A stretch of DNA of 40,498 bases, taken from positions 1 through 40,498 of the forward strand of contig CAJTUZ010000023.1 in NCBI GenBank assembly GCA_910579735.1, given 5' to 3'. The DNA is from an uncultured Lachnospiraceae bacterium. GTDB taxonomy: Bacteria; Bacillota; Clostridia; Lachnospirales; Lachnospiraceae. Made by a program: the position numbers and the translations under genes. This document shows, piece after piece, positions 17,198 through 24,751 of this stretch. How positions within the stretch are numbered: the first letter of the stretch is position 1; the number at the start of each line of letters is the position of its first letter. The notes below the pieces were generated by a model that had not been told where the DNA came from, did not search any database, and worked only from the letters and a program-made list of their open reading frames with translations.

Positions 17198-17224
17198 AAA
17201 AAAGCAGACGTTATGATCTGCTTT
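17198..17224 (-). terminator. Intrinsic terminator for the folate/GNAT operon
   Basis: An 8-bp stem (17201-17208 with 17217-17224, AAAGCAGA/TCTGCTTT) is followed on the minus strand by a run of six T (17198-17203). It lies about 160 bases past the acetyltransferase stop and is the first T-tailed hairpin in that direction. Confidence 0.65.
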
Positions 17225-17256
17225 GGAAAGCTCCCATAGGAAAAGAAATTCAAAAA

Positions 17257-17313
17257 ATAACAGACTGTCTTCAAATAATGACAAATTTTGTCTATTTTCA
17301 TACAGTCTGTTAT
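17257..17313. repeat. Nested inverted repeat
   Basis: ATAACAGACTGT at 17257-17268 pairs perfectly with ACAGTCTGTTAT at 17302-17313. The 33-base loop contains a second dyad, GACAAA-T-TTTGTC at 17280-17292. The inner dyad is nearly the same word as the palindrome at 17103-17116. Confidence 0.8.
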
Positions 17314-17383
17314 GCTTTCATGTTAAATCTAACCTAAACATTAAATCCAGTTTAAACTCATTCTTCTACCCTGTTTTGCATCG

Positions 17384-17974
17384 TTATCGCAGGCGAAAAG
17401 CCTTCTGAAAGATCCTCCCTGGCAGCATCTTTTTATAAATGGATGCCAATTTCTCTCCAATCTGCTCCCCGGCTGCTTCATTGCCAAGCGGCAAGATCAT
17501 CAGTCTGTAATCTACACCGAAAGCAGAACTTCTCTCCTTTGTCATTTTCACGCCGTTTCTTTCATAGAAAGATATCCGGCGTCTGCGAAGGAGTTTTTCC
17601 TCTTCTATATCCGTAGAATCGTCGTCCTCAACTTCAAAAATCAACCCATCCCACTCTCTGCACGCTTCTTTCAATAAGGCCAGTGACGCGCTTCCGTAAC
17701 CGGTTCCGCGCACTTCACCGCATACGGCAAAATAATCTAATAACAGCATATTGGCAGCGTCATCCGCCATAGTAAAGGCATAGGCCTGCAGCTTATCATC
17801 CGCCTGTTCATAAAATCCATAGCACTTATAACAACCGTTATGATAGAGTTTTCTGATCATCAGGAACGGTTTTAGCTCGCTTGCCGGAAAATCATGGTAC
17901 GCATGTTCTTTATAAACAGCTTTGATCTCTTTTAACTGCAGAGGCTTAATGTATATATTCTGTGTCGATGACAT
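17384..17974 (-). CDS. GNAT-family N-acetyltransferase
   Basis: A probable acetyl-CoA-dependent acetyltransferase of 196 residues. The acetyl-CoA loop is CGEVRGTGYGSASLALLKEA near residues 85-104, matching the R/Q-x-x-G-x-G/A pattern. Strand beta4 (NMLLLDYFAV) precedes it, and FYERNGVKM gives the expected C-terminal element. The substrate is unknown. The ATG has AGGAGA upstream, and the first 29 bases overlap the 3' end of the FolB-FolK gene, so it is the last cistron of the folate operon. Position at the end of a cofactor operon does not by itself make it a folate enzyme. The last 40 residues (GNEAAGEQIGEKLAS onward) are an extension of unclear role. Confidence 0.85.
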   Translation of the reverse strand: MSSTQNIYIKPLQLKEIKAVYKEHAYHDFPASELKPFLMIRKLYHNGCYKCYGFYEQADDKLQAYAFTMADDAANMLLLDYFAVCGEVRGTGYGSASLALLKEACREWDGLIFEVEDDDSTDIEEEKLLRRRRISFYERNGVKMTKERSSAFGVDYRLMILPLGNEAAGEQIGEKLASIYKKMLPGRIFQKAFRLR

Positions 17975-18800
17975 GCTTTTCTCCTGTCTTTTGCACCTCT
18001 TCGTAAAGCTGTACGACCATCTTGCCTGATACCGGATCTCTCATATACGGTACGATCTGTGAAAGCGGTCCCAGTACAAAGTCGCGGTTCGCCATATCCG
18101 TATGCGGAATCTGCAGCGTATCCGTATACATAACCAGATCGTCATAAAAGATGATATCCAGATCCAATGTCCGCGGTCCCCAATGCAGGTTTCTTTCTCT
18201 GCCGGCCGCCGCTTCCACTTCATGTATTTTCACAAGCAGCTCTTCCGGCGTATATAATGTTTTCATAACAAGCGCTCCGTTTACAAAATCATCCTGCTTT
18301 ACGTCTCCATAAGCCGTTGTACGGACAAGTTCGGAAATTTTCGTGACGCTGCACTTTTCATCCGCATCAAGCGCCGCTGCTGCATCTTTAATATACCTTT
18401 GTTTATCACCGACGTTAGACCCCAGCGCAAGACAGACCGTGTGCCACATGCGGGTGATCTTTACCGACACGGACTCAAATTCCAGGCCGATCGGCGCCTC
18501 CGGCTTCCTGATCTCCAGCGTAATGCCGTATAACAGCGGGAATTCCGACAAAACCGCTTCCGCCGTTTTCTCCGCTACCGTCTCGATCAGATTAAAAACA
18601 TGACTGCTTACAAAATTATGGATGAAATGACATACCTCTCCATAGCTCGTCGTCAGTTCCCGCTTATCTTCTTTTCCCGGTCCCGCCGCATCCATATATA
18701 AGACTGCGTTTACATAGAAATTCTGACCTTTTTCCTTTTCTTCCTGATAGACGCCATGATACGCATATATCTGCAGATTCTCAATAATGATCTCATCCAT
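17946..18800 (-). CDS. folB/folK: FolB-FolK fusion: dihydroneopterin aldolase and pyrophosphokinase
   Basis: A bifunctional folate enzyme of 284 aa. Residues 1-117 are dihydroneopterin aldolase: an octamer-forming fold with IYAYHGVYQEEKEKGQ (active-site Glu), TTSYGEV (Tyr) and ITLEIRKPEAPI (catalytic Lys near 99). From about residue 120 the protein is 6-hydroxymethyl-7,8-dihydropterin pyrophosphokinase: LALGSNVGDKQRYI, FVNGAL, and WGPRTLDLDIIFYDDL with the magnesium-binding Asp pair. The two activities are consecutive, which gives the fusion sense. GGAGG sits nine bases before the ATG. It overlaps folP by eight bases and the acetyltransferase by 29. Such fusions occur in several Firmicutes lineages. 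Confidence 0.94.
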   Translation of the reverse strand: MDEIIIENLQIYAYHGVYQEEKEKGQNFYVNAVLYMDAAGPGKEDKRELTTSYGEVCHFIHNFVSSHVFNLIETVAEKTAEAVLSEFPLLYGITLEIRKPEAPIGLEFESVSVKITRMWHTVCLALGSNVGDKQRYIKDAAAALDADEKCSVTKISELVRTTAYGDVKQDDFVNGALVMKTLYTPEELLVKIHEVEAAAGRERNLHWGPRTLDLDIIFYDDLVMYTDTLQIPHTDMANRDFVLGPLSQIVPYMRDPVSGKMVVQLYEEVQKTGEKHVIDTEYIH

Positions 18801-19599
18801 GTAAAATAGCCTCCGTCATTTTAATGATTCTTGCATTTTCCTTTACATCGTGCACCCGCACAAACATAACACCCTTTATGGTTCCAAATACCGTTGTCGC
18901 AAGCGTTCCTTCCAGCCGCTGCTCCACAGGCAGATCAAGCGCATTGCCGATAACGGACTTTCTGCTGGCGCCGAGTATCACAGGATATCCGAAGCTGTGC
19001 AGTACCTCGAGTCTTCTGATGATCTCCAGATTGTTCTCATATGTTTTCCCAAAGCCTACCCCGGGATCGATCAGGATCTTATGATCAGGGATCCCTGCCT
19101 GTCTGGCTAACCGTATCGATTCCGACAGATCATTCAGGACATCCTGCATATAGTCTTTATAGCCCGTATCTTCACGGTTATGCATCAATGTGCAGGATAC
19201 TCCTGCATCAGCAATGATTTTTGCAAGATTTCCGTCATATTTTAATCCCCAGATATCATTGATCATATCTGCTCCGGCAGCAATGCCTTCCCGTGCAACA
19301 CCGCTCTTATACGTATCCAAAGAAATCGGAATGTCAAATCGGGATTTAATCTGTTCGATCACAGGAACGACCCTGCTGATCTCTTCTTCTTCCGATATCA
19401 TGGTATATCCCGGTCTTGTTGATTCTCCGCCGATATCTACGATATCCATACCATCTGTTATCATTTCTTCGACATGATACAGGGCTGCATCCATTTGATC
19501 AAACTTCCCGCCATCCGAAAAAGAATCCGGTGTCACATTCAGGATACCCATCACATACGTATGCCCTTTTGCTTGAAATTCCTTTGTTCCGATCTTCAT
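18793..19599 (-). CDS. folP: Dihydropteroate synthase
   Basis: Condenses 6-hydroxymethyl-7,8-dihydropterin pyrophosphate with p-aminobenzoate; it is the sulfonamide target. TIM-barrel motifs appear in order: GILNVTPDSFSDGG at 18-31, DIGGESTRPGY near 56, PISLDTYKSGVA near 95, DPGVGFGKT near 172, LGASRKSVIG near 203 and RVHDVKEN near 250. The 268-residue length is normal and the active-site Arg and Lys are intact, so nothing in these motifs points to sulfonamide resistance. The ribosome binding site is GGAGAGGAAG. It starts 18 bases after folE and its stop overlaps the FolB-FolK start by eight bases. Confidence 0.96.
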   Translation of the reverse strand: MKIGTKEFQAKGHTYVMGILNVTPDSFSDGGKFDQMDAALYHVEEMITDGMDIVDIGGESTRPGYTMISEEEEISRVVPVIEQIKSRFDIPISLDTYKSGVAREGIAAGADMINDIWGLKYDGNLAKIIADAGVSCTLMHNREDTGYKDYMQDVLNDLSESIRLARQAGIPDHKILIDPGVGFGKTYENNLEIIRRLEVLHSFGYPVILGASRKSVIGNALDLPVEQRLEGTLATTVFGTIKGVMFVRVHDVKENARIIKMTEAILHG

Positions 19600-19617
19600 T
19601 TTACTTCCTCTCCTTTC

Positions 19618-20175
19618 TCACTTTCCAACCATTCTGAAAAAATCATTCTGCAGCTGTATATCTTCCGCAAAGCATCCCTTTTTGGCCAACGTGACCGTTT
19701 TACTTCCCGGCTTTTTCACGCCGCGCATTGTCATGCACATATGCTCTGCTTCCGCCATAACAATAACGCCTTTGGGCTGCAGATACTTCATGACAGCCTC
19801 CGCGATCTGCCCGGTCATTTTCTCCTGGATCTGAGGCCGTCTCGCATAGACCTCCACCGTACGCGCCAGCTTGCTGATACCGACTACCTTGCCATCCGGT
19901 ATATAGGCAATATGAACTTTGCCGTAAAAAGGCAGTAAATGGTGTTCGCAGACAGAATAAAATGTGATATCCTTCTCCAATACCATTTCATCACTTTCGA
20001 TAACAAATGTTTTGGATAAATGACCGGATGCATCTTCTTCCATTCCGGCAAACAGTTCTTCACACATCCGGGCGATCCGTTCCGGTGTCTCTGCAAGGCC
20101 TTCCCTCCCGGTATCTTCCCCGATGCCCTCTAAAAATAACGCTACTGCCTCTTTAATTTTTTTCTGATTTACCAT
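19618..20175 (-). CDS. folE: GTP cyclohydrolase I (type IA)
   Basis: Converts GTP to 7,8-dihydroneopterin triphosphate, the first committed step of folate synthesis. Zinc ligands are visible as Cys76 and His79 in YSVCEHHLLPF and a second Cys near residue 147 in EHMCMTMRGVKKPGS. GLAETPERIARM is the N-terminal family signature, and VVGISKLARTVEVYARR with QIQEKMTGQIA forms the substrate pocket. The length of 185 aa is typical. AGGAGAG precedes the ATG, which lies 23 bases inside the folC 3' end. It is the second cistron of the operon. Confidence 0.97.
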   Translation of the reverse strand: MVNQKKIKEAVALFLEGIGEDTGREGLAETPERIARMCEELFAGMEEDASGHLSKTFVIESDEMVLEKDITFYSVCEHHLLPFYGKVHIAYIPDGKVVGISKLARTVEVYARRPQIQEKMTGQIAEAVMKYLQPKGVIVMAEAEHMCMTMRGVKKPGSKTVTLAKKGCFAEDIQLQNDFFRMVGK

Positions 20176-21484
20176 GAGAATCTCTCCTGATCATGTCTCT
20201 ATGTTCTACAATATGAATCAAACCGCCCAAAATGGAAAGAGATCCAAAAGCGATGATCACTGTGTTTTTGTCTTCCCCTGCGAGCAGATAAGAAAGCTCT
20301 ACCGCCTCTAACATACTGTCCGCCGCCGTAACACGCTCATGATACGCGCCGGCTTCTTTCGCAAGCTCATATCCGCTCATTGCCCTTGCCGGATTCGGCG
20401 GCGTTACCGTAATGATATGTTCCGCAAGCGGAGCCGTCTGCCTAAGTATTTTATCATACTCTTTATCTTTTAATATCCCTATAATAAACAGGATCCTTTT
20501 GTCTGCAAAATAGTAACGTATCGATTCCGCAAGCCTTGCCGCGGCATCTTCATTGTGTGCGCCGTCTGCCACAAAGAGCGGTTTTTGGCTGATCACGGTA
20601 AAGCGTCCCGTCCATTTGGTCAAAAGCAGCCCCTGCCGCATCTGTTCCTCCGATACGACAAAGCCTTTTTTCCCCAGAACACGTACTGTTTCTACCGCCA
20701 AAACGGCGTTCTCTATCTGATACTGTCCCGCCATCGTAATCGTCAGATTCCGGCAGCCTTCATAACAAAACGACTGTTTCTTTATTCCGTACTTTATCCG
20801 GGAGGCTCTTTTCACATCAGCCACTGAGAAACTGCATCCATGTGCCGCTGCTGTTTCCTGAAGAACGCGCATGACCTCCTCTTTCTGTGCACATGTCACC
20901 ACATGCGATGCATCTTTGATGATGCCCGCCTTCTGCACGGCGATCTCTTCTAAGGAATCTCCAAGAAAAGCCATATGGTCCATACTGACAGACGAAAAAA
21001 CCGTACAAAGCGGCGCCGGTATCACATTTGTTGCATCAAGCCTGCCGCCAAGACCGGTCTCCAGAATAACGATATCACACTTTTTATCCAGGAAATACAA
21101 AAAAGAGACTGCCGTTTCCACTTCAAACGGCGTCGGCTGTGCATCATCTTCCGCCTGCATCTTTTCCGCCGCTTCCTTAACCTGCTCCAAATAAGTGCAC
21201 AGTGCCGGCCGTGAGATCATTTTCCCATTGATCTGAAACCGCTCCCTGTAATCCTGTATGGTAGGCGAGATATACCGCCCCACTTTATATCCTGCCGTCT
21301 GCAGGATCGTAGATACATATGCGAGCACGGACCCTTTTCCGTTCGTTCCGGCAATATGTACAAATTTCAGCGCCTTCTGCGGATCGCCTACAAGTTTACA
21401 TAACTTTTCTATATTGGCAAGTCCGGGTACGCAGCCGTAGCATTGCAGGGACTCTATATATGCCATCGCCTCGGTATAGTTCAT
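20153..21484 (-). CDS. folC: Bifunctional folylpolyglutamate / dihydrofolate synthase
   Basis: Mur-ligase-type enzyme that adds glutamate to dihydropteroate and then to reduced folates. The P-loop is HIAGTNGKGSVLAYV near residues 43-57. Other motifs are YISPTIQDYRERFQING, TPFEVETAVSFLYF, ILETGLGGRLDATNVI, DHMAFLGDSLEEIA, KAGIIKD and the C-terminal ADGAHNEDAAARL. Length is 443 aa. The ribosome binding site is weak (AGGATATGGCGGA before the ATG). It is the first gene of the minus-strand folate operon and is divergent from a membrane protein 82 bases away. I could not identify a convincing -10/-35 pair in that spacer. Confidence 0.95.
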   Translation of the reverse strand: MNYTEAMAYIESLQCYGCVPGLANIEKLCKLVGDPQKALKFVHIAGTNGKGSVLAYVSTILQTAGYKVGRYISPTIQDYRERFQINGKMISRPALCTYLEQVKEAAEKMQAEDDAQPTPFEVETAVSFLYFLDKKCDIVILETGLGGRLDATNVIPAPLCTVFSSVSMDHMAFLGDSLEEIAVQKAGIIKDASHVVTCAQKEEVMRVLQETAAAHGCSFSVADVKRASRIKYGIKKQSFCYEGCRNLTITMAGQYQIENAVLAVETVRVLGKKGFVVSEEQMRQGLLLTKWTGRFTVISQKPLFVADGAHNEDAAARLAESIRYYFADKRILFIIGILKDKEYDKILRQTAPLAEHIITVTPPNPARAMSGYELAKEAGAYHERVTAADSMLEAVELSYLLAGEDKNTVIIAFGSLSILGGLIHIVEHRDMIRRDSHGKSEKN

Positions 21485-21566
21485 TCCGCCATATCCTATG
21501 CCTTTCTGTCAGTCACTTTTTATGCCGTCTGTGCATAATCATTCTCTTTTGGGGAATCCTGTTATT

Positions 21567-21989
21567 ATGAAAAATTTTATCCATAACTTTATTCACTGCG
21601 GACTGCTTGGATGGTGTCTGGAGATCATCTTTACCGCCTTTCATTCCTTCCGCAGGCGCGATTTCAAATTATCAGGCATCACATCCTTATGGATGTTTCC
21701 GATCTACGGACTGGCTGCTTTGTTAGCGCCCGTAAGCCGCCTGTTAAAAGGCAGAAATTTCATATTCCGCGGCCTTGTCTACACCGGTATTATTTTCTCC
21801 GGCGAATATCTGTCCGGCGTCATACTGCGCAGGAAAGGACTGTGTCCCTGGAACTACGAAAATTCCCGGTGGAATATCGGCAGCATCATCCGCCTGGATT
21901 ATGCACCCTGCTGGTTCATCTCCGGCCTTTTGTTCGAACGTCTTTTAACGGAAAGCGACAGGCTCTCCGGCAAAACACAGGCGCCGTAA
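21567..21989 (+). CDS. CmpB-like small membrane protein (putative ABC-transporter type IV family)
   Basis: A 140-residue protein of the family annotated as putative ABC-transporter type IV permease (CmpB). Evidence for actual transport is thin for this family. It has about four hydrophobic segments, starting with FIHNFIHCGLLGWCLEIIFTA cut short by a basic loop. Family marks are the GWCLE turn, SLWMFPIYG, FSGEYLSGVILRRK, CPWNY and IIRLDYAPCWFISGLLFE. I chose the ATG at 21567 (MKNFIHNFIH); the upstream in-frame stretch is polar and unlike the family. GGGGA at 21551 lies 11 bases upstream. It has no partner ATPase nearby and converges with the PH-domain gene, leaving only five bases between the stops. 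Confidence 0.75.
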   Translation: MKNFIHNFIHCGLLGWCLEIIFTAFHSFRRRDFKLSGITSLWMFPIYGLAALLAPVSRLLKGRNFIFRGLVYTGIIFSGEYLSGVILRRKGLCPWNYENSRWNIGSIIRLDYAPCWFISGLLFERLLTESDRLSGKTQAP

Positions 21990-21994
21990 AAGCT

Positions 21995-22360
21995 CTAGTC
22001 CATATCGTCCACAGACAGGGACCCGATATCGAGCGTATTTAACGTACGGCGCTTTCTTCTTGCTTCTTCCGACTCTTTTAAAATATAGTTTTTGATCTCT
22101 TTTGCATTTTTAATATGTTCTAGCAGAAGCTTGGGATGCGTCGTATCTCCGGTATAACAGACAATCGTCCCAAGTCCGAATATCCTTTCCGCCAGGCTGG
22201 TTTCCAGCTCCACATCCTGCACTTTATACATATAGCAGTCATTTTCCCTTGTATTAAGCAGACCGCTGTTGATCGTAATCACTTCCTCTTCTATCGTATA
22301 CTTCGTAAAAGTAAACGGCAGTCCCAAAAACACCCATCTTTTTTTCTCCTGATATGCCAT
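21995..22360 (-). CDS. Bacterial PH-domain protein (YdbS/YdbT-like)
   Basis: A small protein of 121 residues that is probably one bacterial PH domain. The core is KRWVFLGLPFTFTKYTIEEE, then ITINSGLLNTRENDCYMYKVQDVELETSLAERIFGLG shortened here to its ends, then IVCYTGDTTHPKLLLEHI. The pairing of a turn after the first strands with a Y-K-V-Q-D-V motif fits the bPH2 group. Unlike YdbS it has no membrane helices, so it would be soluble. The C-terminal 30 residues are basic then acidic (EARRKRRTLN, SLSVDDMD). The start at 22360 has GAGG six bases upstream. A weak promoter lies at 22425-22453. Function is unknown. Confidence 0.7.
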   Translation of the reverse strand: MAYQEKKRWVFLGLPFTFTKYTIEEEVITINSGLLNTRENDCYMYKVQDVELETSLAERIFGLGTIVCYTGDTTHPKLLLEHIKNAKEIKNYILKESEEARRKRRTLNTLDIGSLSVDDMD

Positions 22361-22424
22361 AAACAACCTCAACTTTCCTGATTCATTTTCATCAACGGGT
22401 TCCTATTCTTTATACCCATGTATT

Positions 22425-22453
22425 AATATAGCATATTAACACACATTCCACAA
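22425..22453 (-). promoter_or_regulatory. Candidate promoter for the PH-domain gene
   Basis: TTGTGG (22448-22453), a 17-base spacer and TATATT (22425-22430) on the minus strand, placing transcription start near 22418 and a leader of about 58 bases. Confidence 0.45.
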
Positions 22454-22499
22454 CTTTTCTGACACAGTTAAAATGGTAAAATATTTGCGGCGTTTTACA

Positions 22500-22528
22500 T
22501 TGAAACCCTCTCTTCTTTATGGTATGAT
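22500..22528 (+). promoter_or_regulatory. Promoter for the nitroreductase gene
   Basis: TTGAAA (22500-22505), a 17-base spacer and TATGAT (22523-22528). It lies 54 bases before the ATG, which is preceded by a consensus AAAGGAGG. Confidence 0.7.
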
Positions 22529-22582
22529 ATACAAAATATTGTAATTCTCATCTTACATATCACAACCAAAAGGAGGTATCTT

Positions 22583-23125
22583 ATGACAGCACAAGAATGT
22601 ATCAAAGAGCGCAGAAGCATCCGCAGATTTAAACCCGATAAAATAGCACATGAATTATTATCCGGGATCATCGAAACCGCTTCTTACGCGCCGAGCTGGA
22701 AAAACACCCAGATCACCCGTTACATTGCGGTAGAAGGGGCGTTAAAAGACCAGATTGCCCAGGAAGGCACTGCTCCTTTCCCGAACAACGGAAAGATTAT
22801 TGAAAATGCACCGATGCTGATTGCCGTAACTGTCATCAAAAACAGATGCGGTTACGAAAGAGATGGCTCCTTTACCACCCCTCGTAAAGATACCTGGCAG
22901 ATGTATGATGCCGGCGTGGCATCCCAGTCTTTCTGCCTTGCTGCTTATGAGCAGGGTGTCGGTTCCGTTATATTAGGTATTTTCGATCAGGACAGAATCA
23001 CGTCTCTTCTGCAGTTACCCGAAGACAGAGAGCTTGTTGCGCTGATCCCCATCGGCTATCCGGATGAGACGCCTGAAGCGCCCAGAAGAAAACCGGTATC
23101 CGAACTATTGTCATTTCAATCATAA
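22583..23125 (+). CDS. Nitroreductase-family FMN oxidoreductase
   Basis: A flavoprotein of the nitroreductase fold, 180 residues, which would use NAD(P)H to reduce nitro compounds, quinones or related substrates; the physiological substrate is unknown. The FMN phosphate-binding N-terminus is KERRSIRRFKPDKI. PSWKNTQITRYIAVEG gives the Ser-Trp-x-N segment, and AAYEQGVGSVILGIFD with LVALIPIGYPDE forms the C-terminal flavin site. It lacks the extra ferredoxin domain found in some clostridial versions. The Shine-Dalgarno site AAAGGAGG is near perfect. It has its own promoter and terminator, so it is monocistronic; pyrB follows but across the terminator. Confidence 0.9.
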   Translation: MTAQECIKERRSIRRFKPDKIAHELLSGIIETASYAPSWKNTQITRYIAVEGALKDQIAQEGTAPFPNNGKIIENAPMLIAVTVIKNRCGYERDGSFTTPRKDTWQMYDAGVASQSFCLAAYEQGVGSVILGIFDQDRITSLLQLPEDRELVALIPIGYPDETPEAPRRKPVSELLSFQS

Positions 23126-23130
23126 CCCCC

Positions 23131-23164
23131 AAAATAGAAGGGATTTTTTCTCTTCTATTTTTTT
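23131..23164 (+). terminator. Intrinsic terminator after the nitroreductase gene
   Basis: A 10-bp stem (23131-23140 with 23152-23161, AAAATAGAAG/CTTCTATTTT) continues into more T residues. It separates the nitroreductase gene from pyrB. Confidence 0.85.
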
Positions 23165-23165
23165 G

Positions 23166-23198
23166 AGCGGTGCCGCCTTGTAAATTGCGGCATCCGCT
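23166..23198 (+). promoter_or_regulatory. Stable hairpin in the pyrB leader
   Basis: AGCGGTGCCGC (23166-23176) pairs with GCGGCATCCGCT (23187-23198) as 11 bp with one bulged base. It lies two bases after the preceding terminator's T run and 25 bases before the pyrB ATG. No T tract follows. It could shelter the 5' end or act with the upstream terminator in attenuation; no PyrR-type binding loop is recognisable. Confidence 0.45.
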
Positions 23199-23223
23199 TA
23201 CTTGCATAACGAAAGGAGCTACC

Positions 23224-24147
23224 ATGCAGATAAGACACTTAATGAATCCTTTGGATTTCACTACCAAAGAGCTTGACGATCTCTTTGATCTGGCTAATGA
23301 TATTGAAAAATGTCCCGCAAAATACGCACATGCCTGCGAAGGCAGGAAACTGGCTTCCTGTTTCTATGAACCGAGTACGAGGACAAGACTCAGTTTTGAA
23401 AGCGCGATGCTGGGACTCGGCGGACAAGTCCTCGGCTTTTCCGACGCCGCATGTTCTTCCGCCTCCAAAGGAGAAAGCGTATCCGATACGATCCGGGTCA
23501 TTTCCTGCTTTGCCGATATCTGTGCCATGCGCCATCCGAAAGAAGGCGCCCCTATGGTCGCGGCCGGCAAATCCACTATTCCGGTCATCAATGCGGGAGA
23601 CGGCGGCCATCAGCATCCGACACAGACTCTGACAGATCTATTGACGATCCGTTCTCTGAAGGGGCGGCTCGGCAGCTTTACCATCGGCCTGTGCGGCGAT
23701 CTGAAATTCGGCCGCACCGTACATTCTCTGATCAACGCGCTTGTACGCTATCCGAATATCCATTTTATCTTCATCTCCCCGCCGGAATTAAAAGTTCCCG
23801 ATTATATTACAGACATGCTTCGTGAAAAAGAGATTGCTTACGATGAAGTCATCCGGCTGGAAGAATGTATGCCCGATCTGGATCTGCTTTATATGACACG
23901 CGTGCAGAGAGAACGTTTCTTTAATGAAGAAGATTACGTCCGCCTGAAAGATTTCTATATTTTAAACAAAACCAAACTTGCACTTGCAAAAGACGATATG
24001 CTGATCCTGCATCCGCTTCCCCGCGTCAACGAGATCTCCGTTGAAGTAGACGAAGATCCGCGGGCCGTATATTTCAAGCAGGTACAATACGGCGTCTATG
24101 TCAGAATGGCCCTGATCCTGACCCTGTTAGGGATTACCGTATCATAA
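23224..24147 (+). CDS. pyrB: Aspartate carbamoyltransferase catalytic chain
   Basis: Makes N-carbamoyl-L-aspartate from carbamoyl phosphate and L-aspartate, the second step of pyrimidine synthesis. The carbamoyl-phosphate site is YEPSTRTRLSFESAM near residue 50. The next subunit's loop is SASKGESVSDT, and GDGGHQHPTQTLTDLL with the catalytic His lies near 133. The aspartate site ends with LHPLPRVNEI near 265. Length is 307 aa. I set the ATG at 23224 (AAAGGAG upstream, MQIRHLMNPLDF); the frame extends 18 codons upstream through the leader hairpin. PyrI follows 81 bases later, so the holoenzyme is probably the regulated PyrB-PyrI type. Confidence 0.97.
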   Translation: MQIRHLMNPLDFTTKELDDLFDLANDIEKCPAKYAHACEGRKLASCFYEPSTRTRLSFESAMLGLGGQVLGFSDAACSSASKGESVSDTIRVISCFADICAMRHPKEGAPMVAAGKSTIPVINAGDGGHQHPTQTLTDLLTIRSLKGRLGSFTIGLCGDLKFGRTVHSLINALVRYPNIHFIFISPPELKVPDYITDMLREKEIAYDEVIRLEECMPDLDLLYMTRVQRERFFNEEDYVRLKDFYILNKTKLALAKDDMLILHPLPRVNEISVEVDEDPRAVYFKQVQYGVYVRMALILTLLGITVS

Positions 24148-24170
24148 GCGGCAGATCCATTGACTGCCGC
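24148..24170 (+). promoter_or_regulatory. Hairpin in the pyrB-pyrI spacer
   Basis: GCGGCAG (24148-24154) pairs perfectly with CTGCCGC (24164-24170) and begins one base past the stop codon of pyrB. It has no T tract. Such stems often tune relative transcript stability within an operon; that role is inferred. Confidence 0.45.
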
Positions 24171-24228
24171 ATCGGCAAAGCAGCGCAGCTGCAACAGATT
24201 ATAAGAAAAAAGGAGTGCAAAACAATCT

Positions 24229-24663
24229 ATGTTAAACGTAGGAAAAATCGAGGAAGGTTTTGTTTTAGACCATATCGAAGCAGGCAAAAGCCTTTCTATC
24301 TATCATCATTTACAGCTTGATAAGTTAGACTGCATGGTCGCTATCATCAAAAATGCCCGCAGCAACAAAATGGGCAAAAAAGACATTCTCAAAGTAGAAT
24401 GCGACATCAACACACTGGATCTGGATGTTCTTGCTTTTATCGATCACAATATTACCGTCAATGTCATCAAAGACGGTAAGCTGGTGGATAAAAAAGAACT
24501 GACGCTTCCAAAAGAGATCAAAAACATCATCAAATGCAAAAATCCCAGATGCATCACTTCCATTGAGCAGGAACTTCCCCATATCTTCGTTCTGGCCGAC
24601 GAAAAAGCGGAAGTATACCGCTGCAAATATTGCGAAGAGAAATTTAACAACCATCTGCTATAA
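24229..24663 (+). CDS. pyrI: Aspartate carbamoyltransferase regulatory chain
   Basis: Regulatory subunit that joins PyrB trimers and confers allosteric control by nucleotides (CTP and ATP in known enzymes). The N-terminal nucleotide-binding domain begins LNVGKIEEGFVLDHIEAGKS; the C-terminal zinc domain has four cysteines at positions 103, 108, 132 and 135 (CKNPRC and CKYC), all intact. At 144 aa it is slightly shorter than the E. coli chain. AAAAAGGAG at 24207-24215 is 13 bases from the ATG, a long spacing, but no other in-frame start is better. It is the second gene of the pyrBI operon and ends in a bidirectional terminator. Confidence 0.95.
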   Translation: MLNVGKIEEGFVLDHIEAGKSLSIYHHLQLDKLDCMVAIIKNARSNKMGKKDILKVECDINTLDLDVLAFIDHNITVNVIKDGKLVDKKELTLPKEIKNIIKCKNPRCITSIEQELPHIFVLADEKAEVYRCKYCEEKFNNHLL

Positions 24664-24702
24664 AAAACGAATCCGGAACAGGCTCTCCCGTTCCGGATTT
24701 TA
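24664..24702. terminator. Bidirectional intrinsic terminator between pyrI and the alarmone synthetase
   Basis: A 10-bp stem (24670-24679 with 24690-24699, AATCCGGAAC/GTTCCGGATT). On the plus strand it runs into TTTTAG for pyrI. On the minus strand it is followed after CG by six T for the converging alarmone synthetase gene. Confidence 0.85.
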
Positions 24703-24751
24703 GTTTACATAATATTTTCTATCGTTTTATCAAATCACAACCTATTATGTA

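Larger units (their letters stand above)
17040..17383. other. Gene-free spacer crowded with dyads
   Basis: No credible gene is present on either strand between the plus-strand propeller gene and the minus-strand folate operon. The stretch holds a 25-bp imperfect inverted repeat (17101-17190), a terminator for the minus strand (17198-17224), and a nested 12-bp inverted repeat (17257-17313). The words TGACAAA, TTTGTCA and TTGTTACAA recur many times. A 61-codon plus-strand open frame at 17223 lacks a ribosome binding site and protein-like composition. Confidence 0.8.

Noticed and set aside
17223..17408. A 61-codon plus-strand frame in the dyad-rich spacer
   Set aside because: No ribosome site, low-complexity residues and overlap with hairpins and the end of the acetyltransferase gene.
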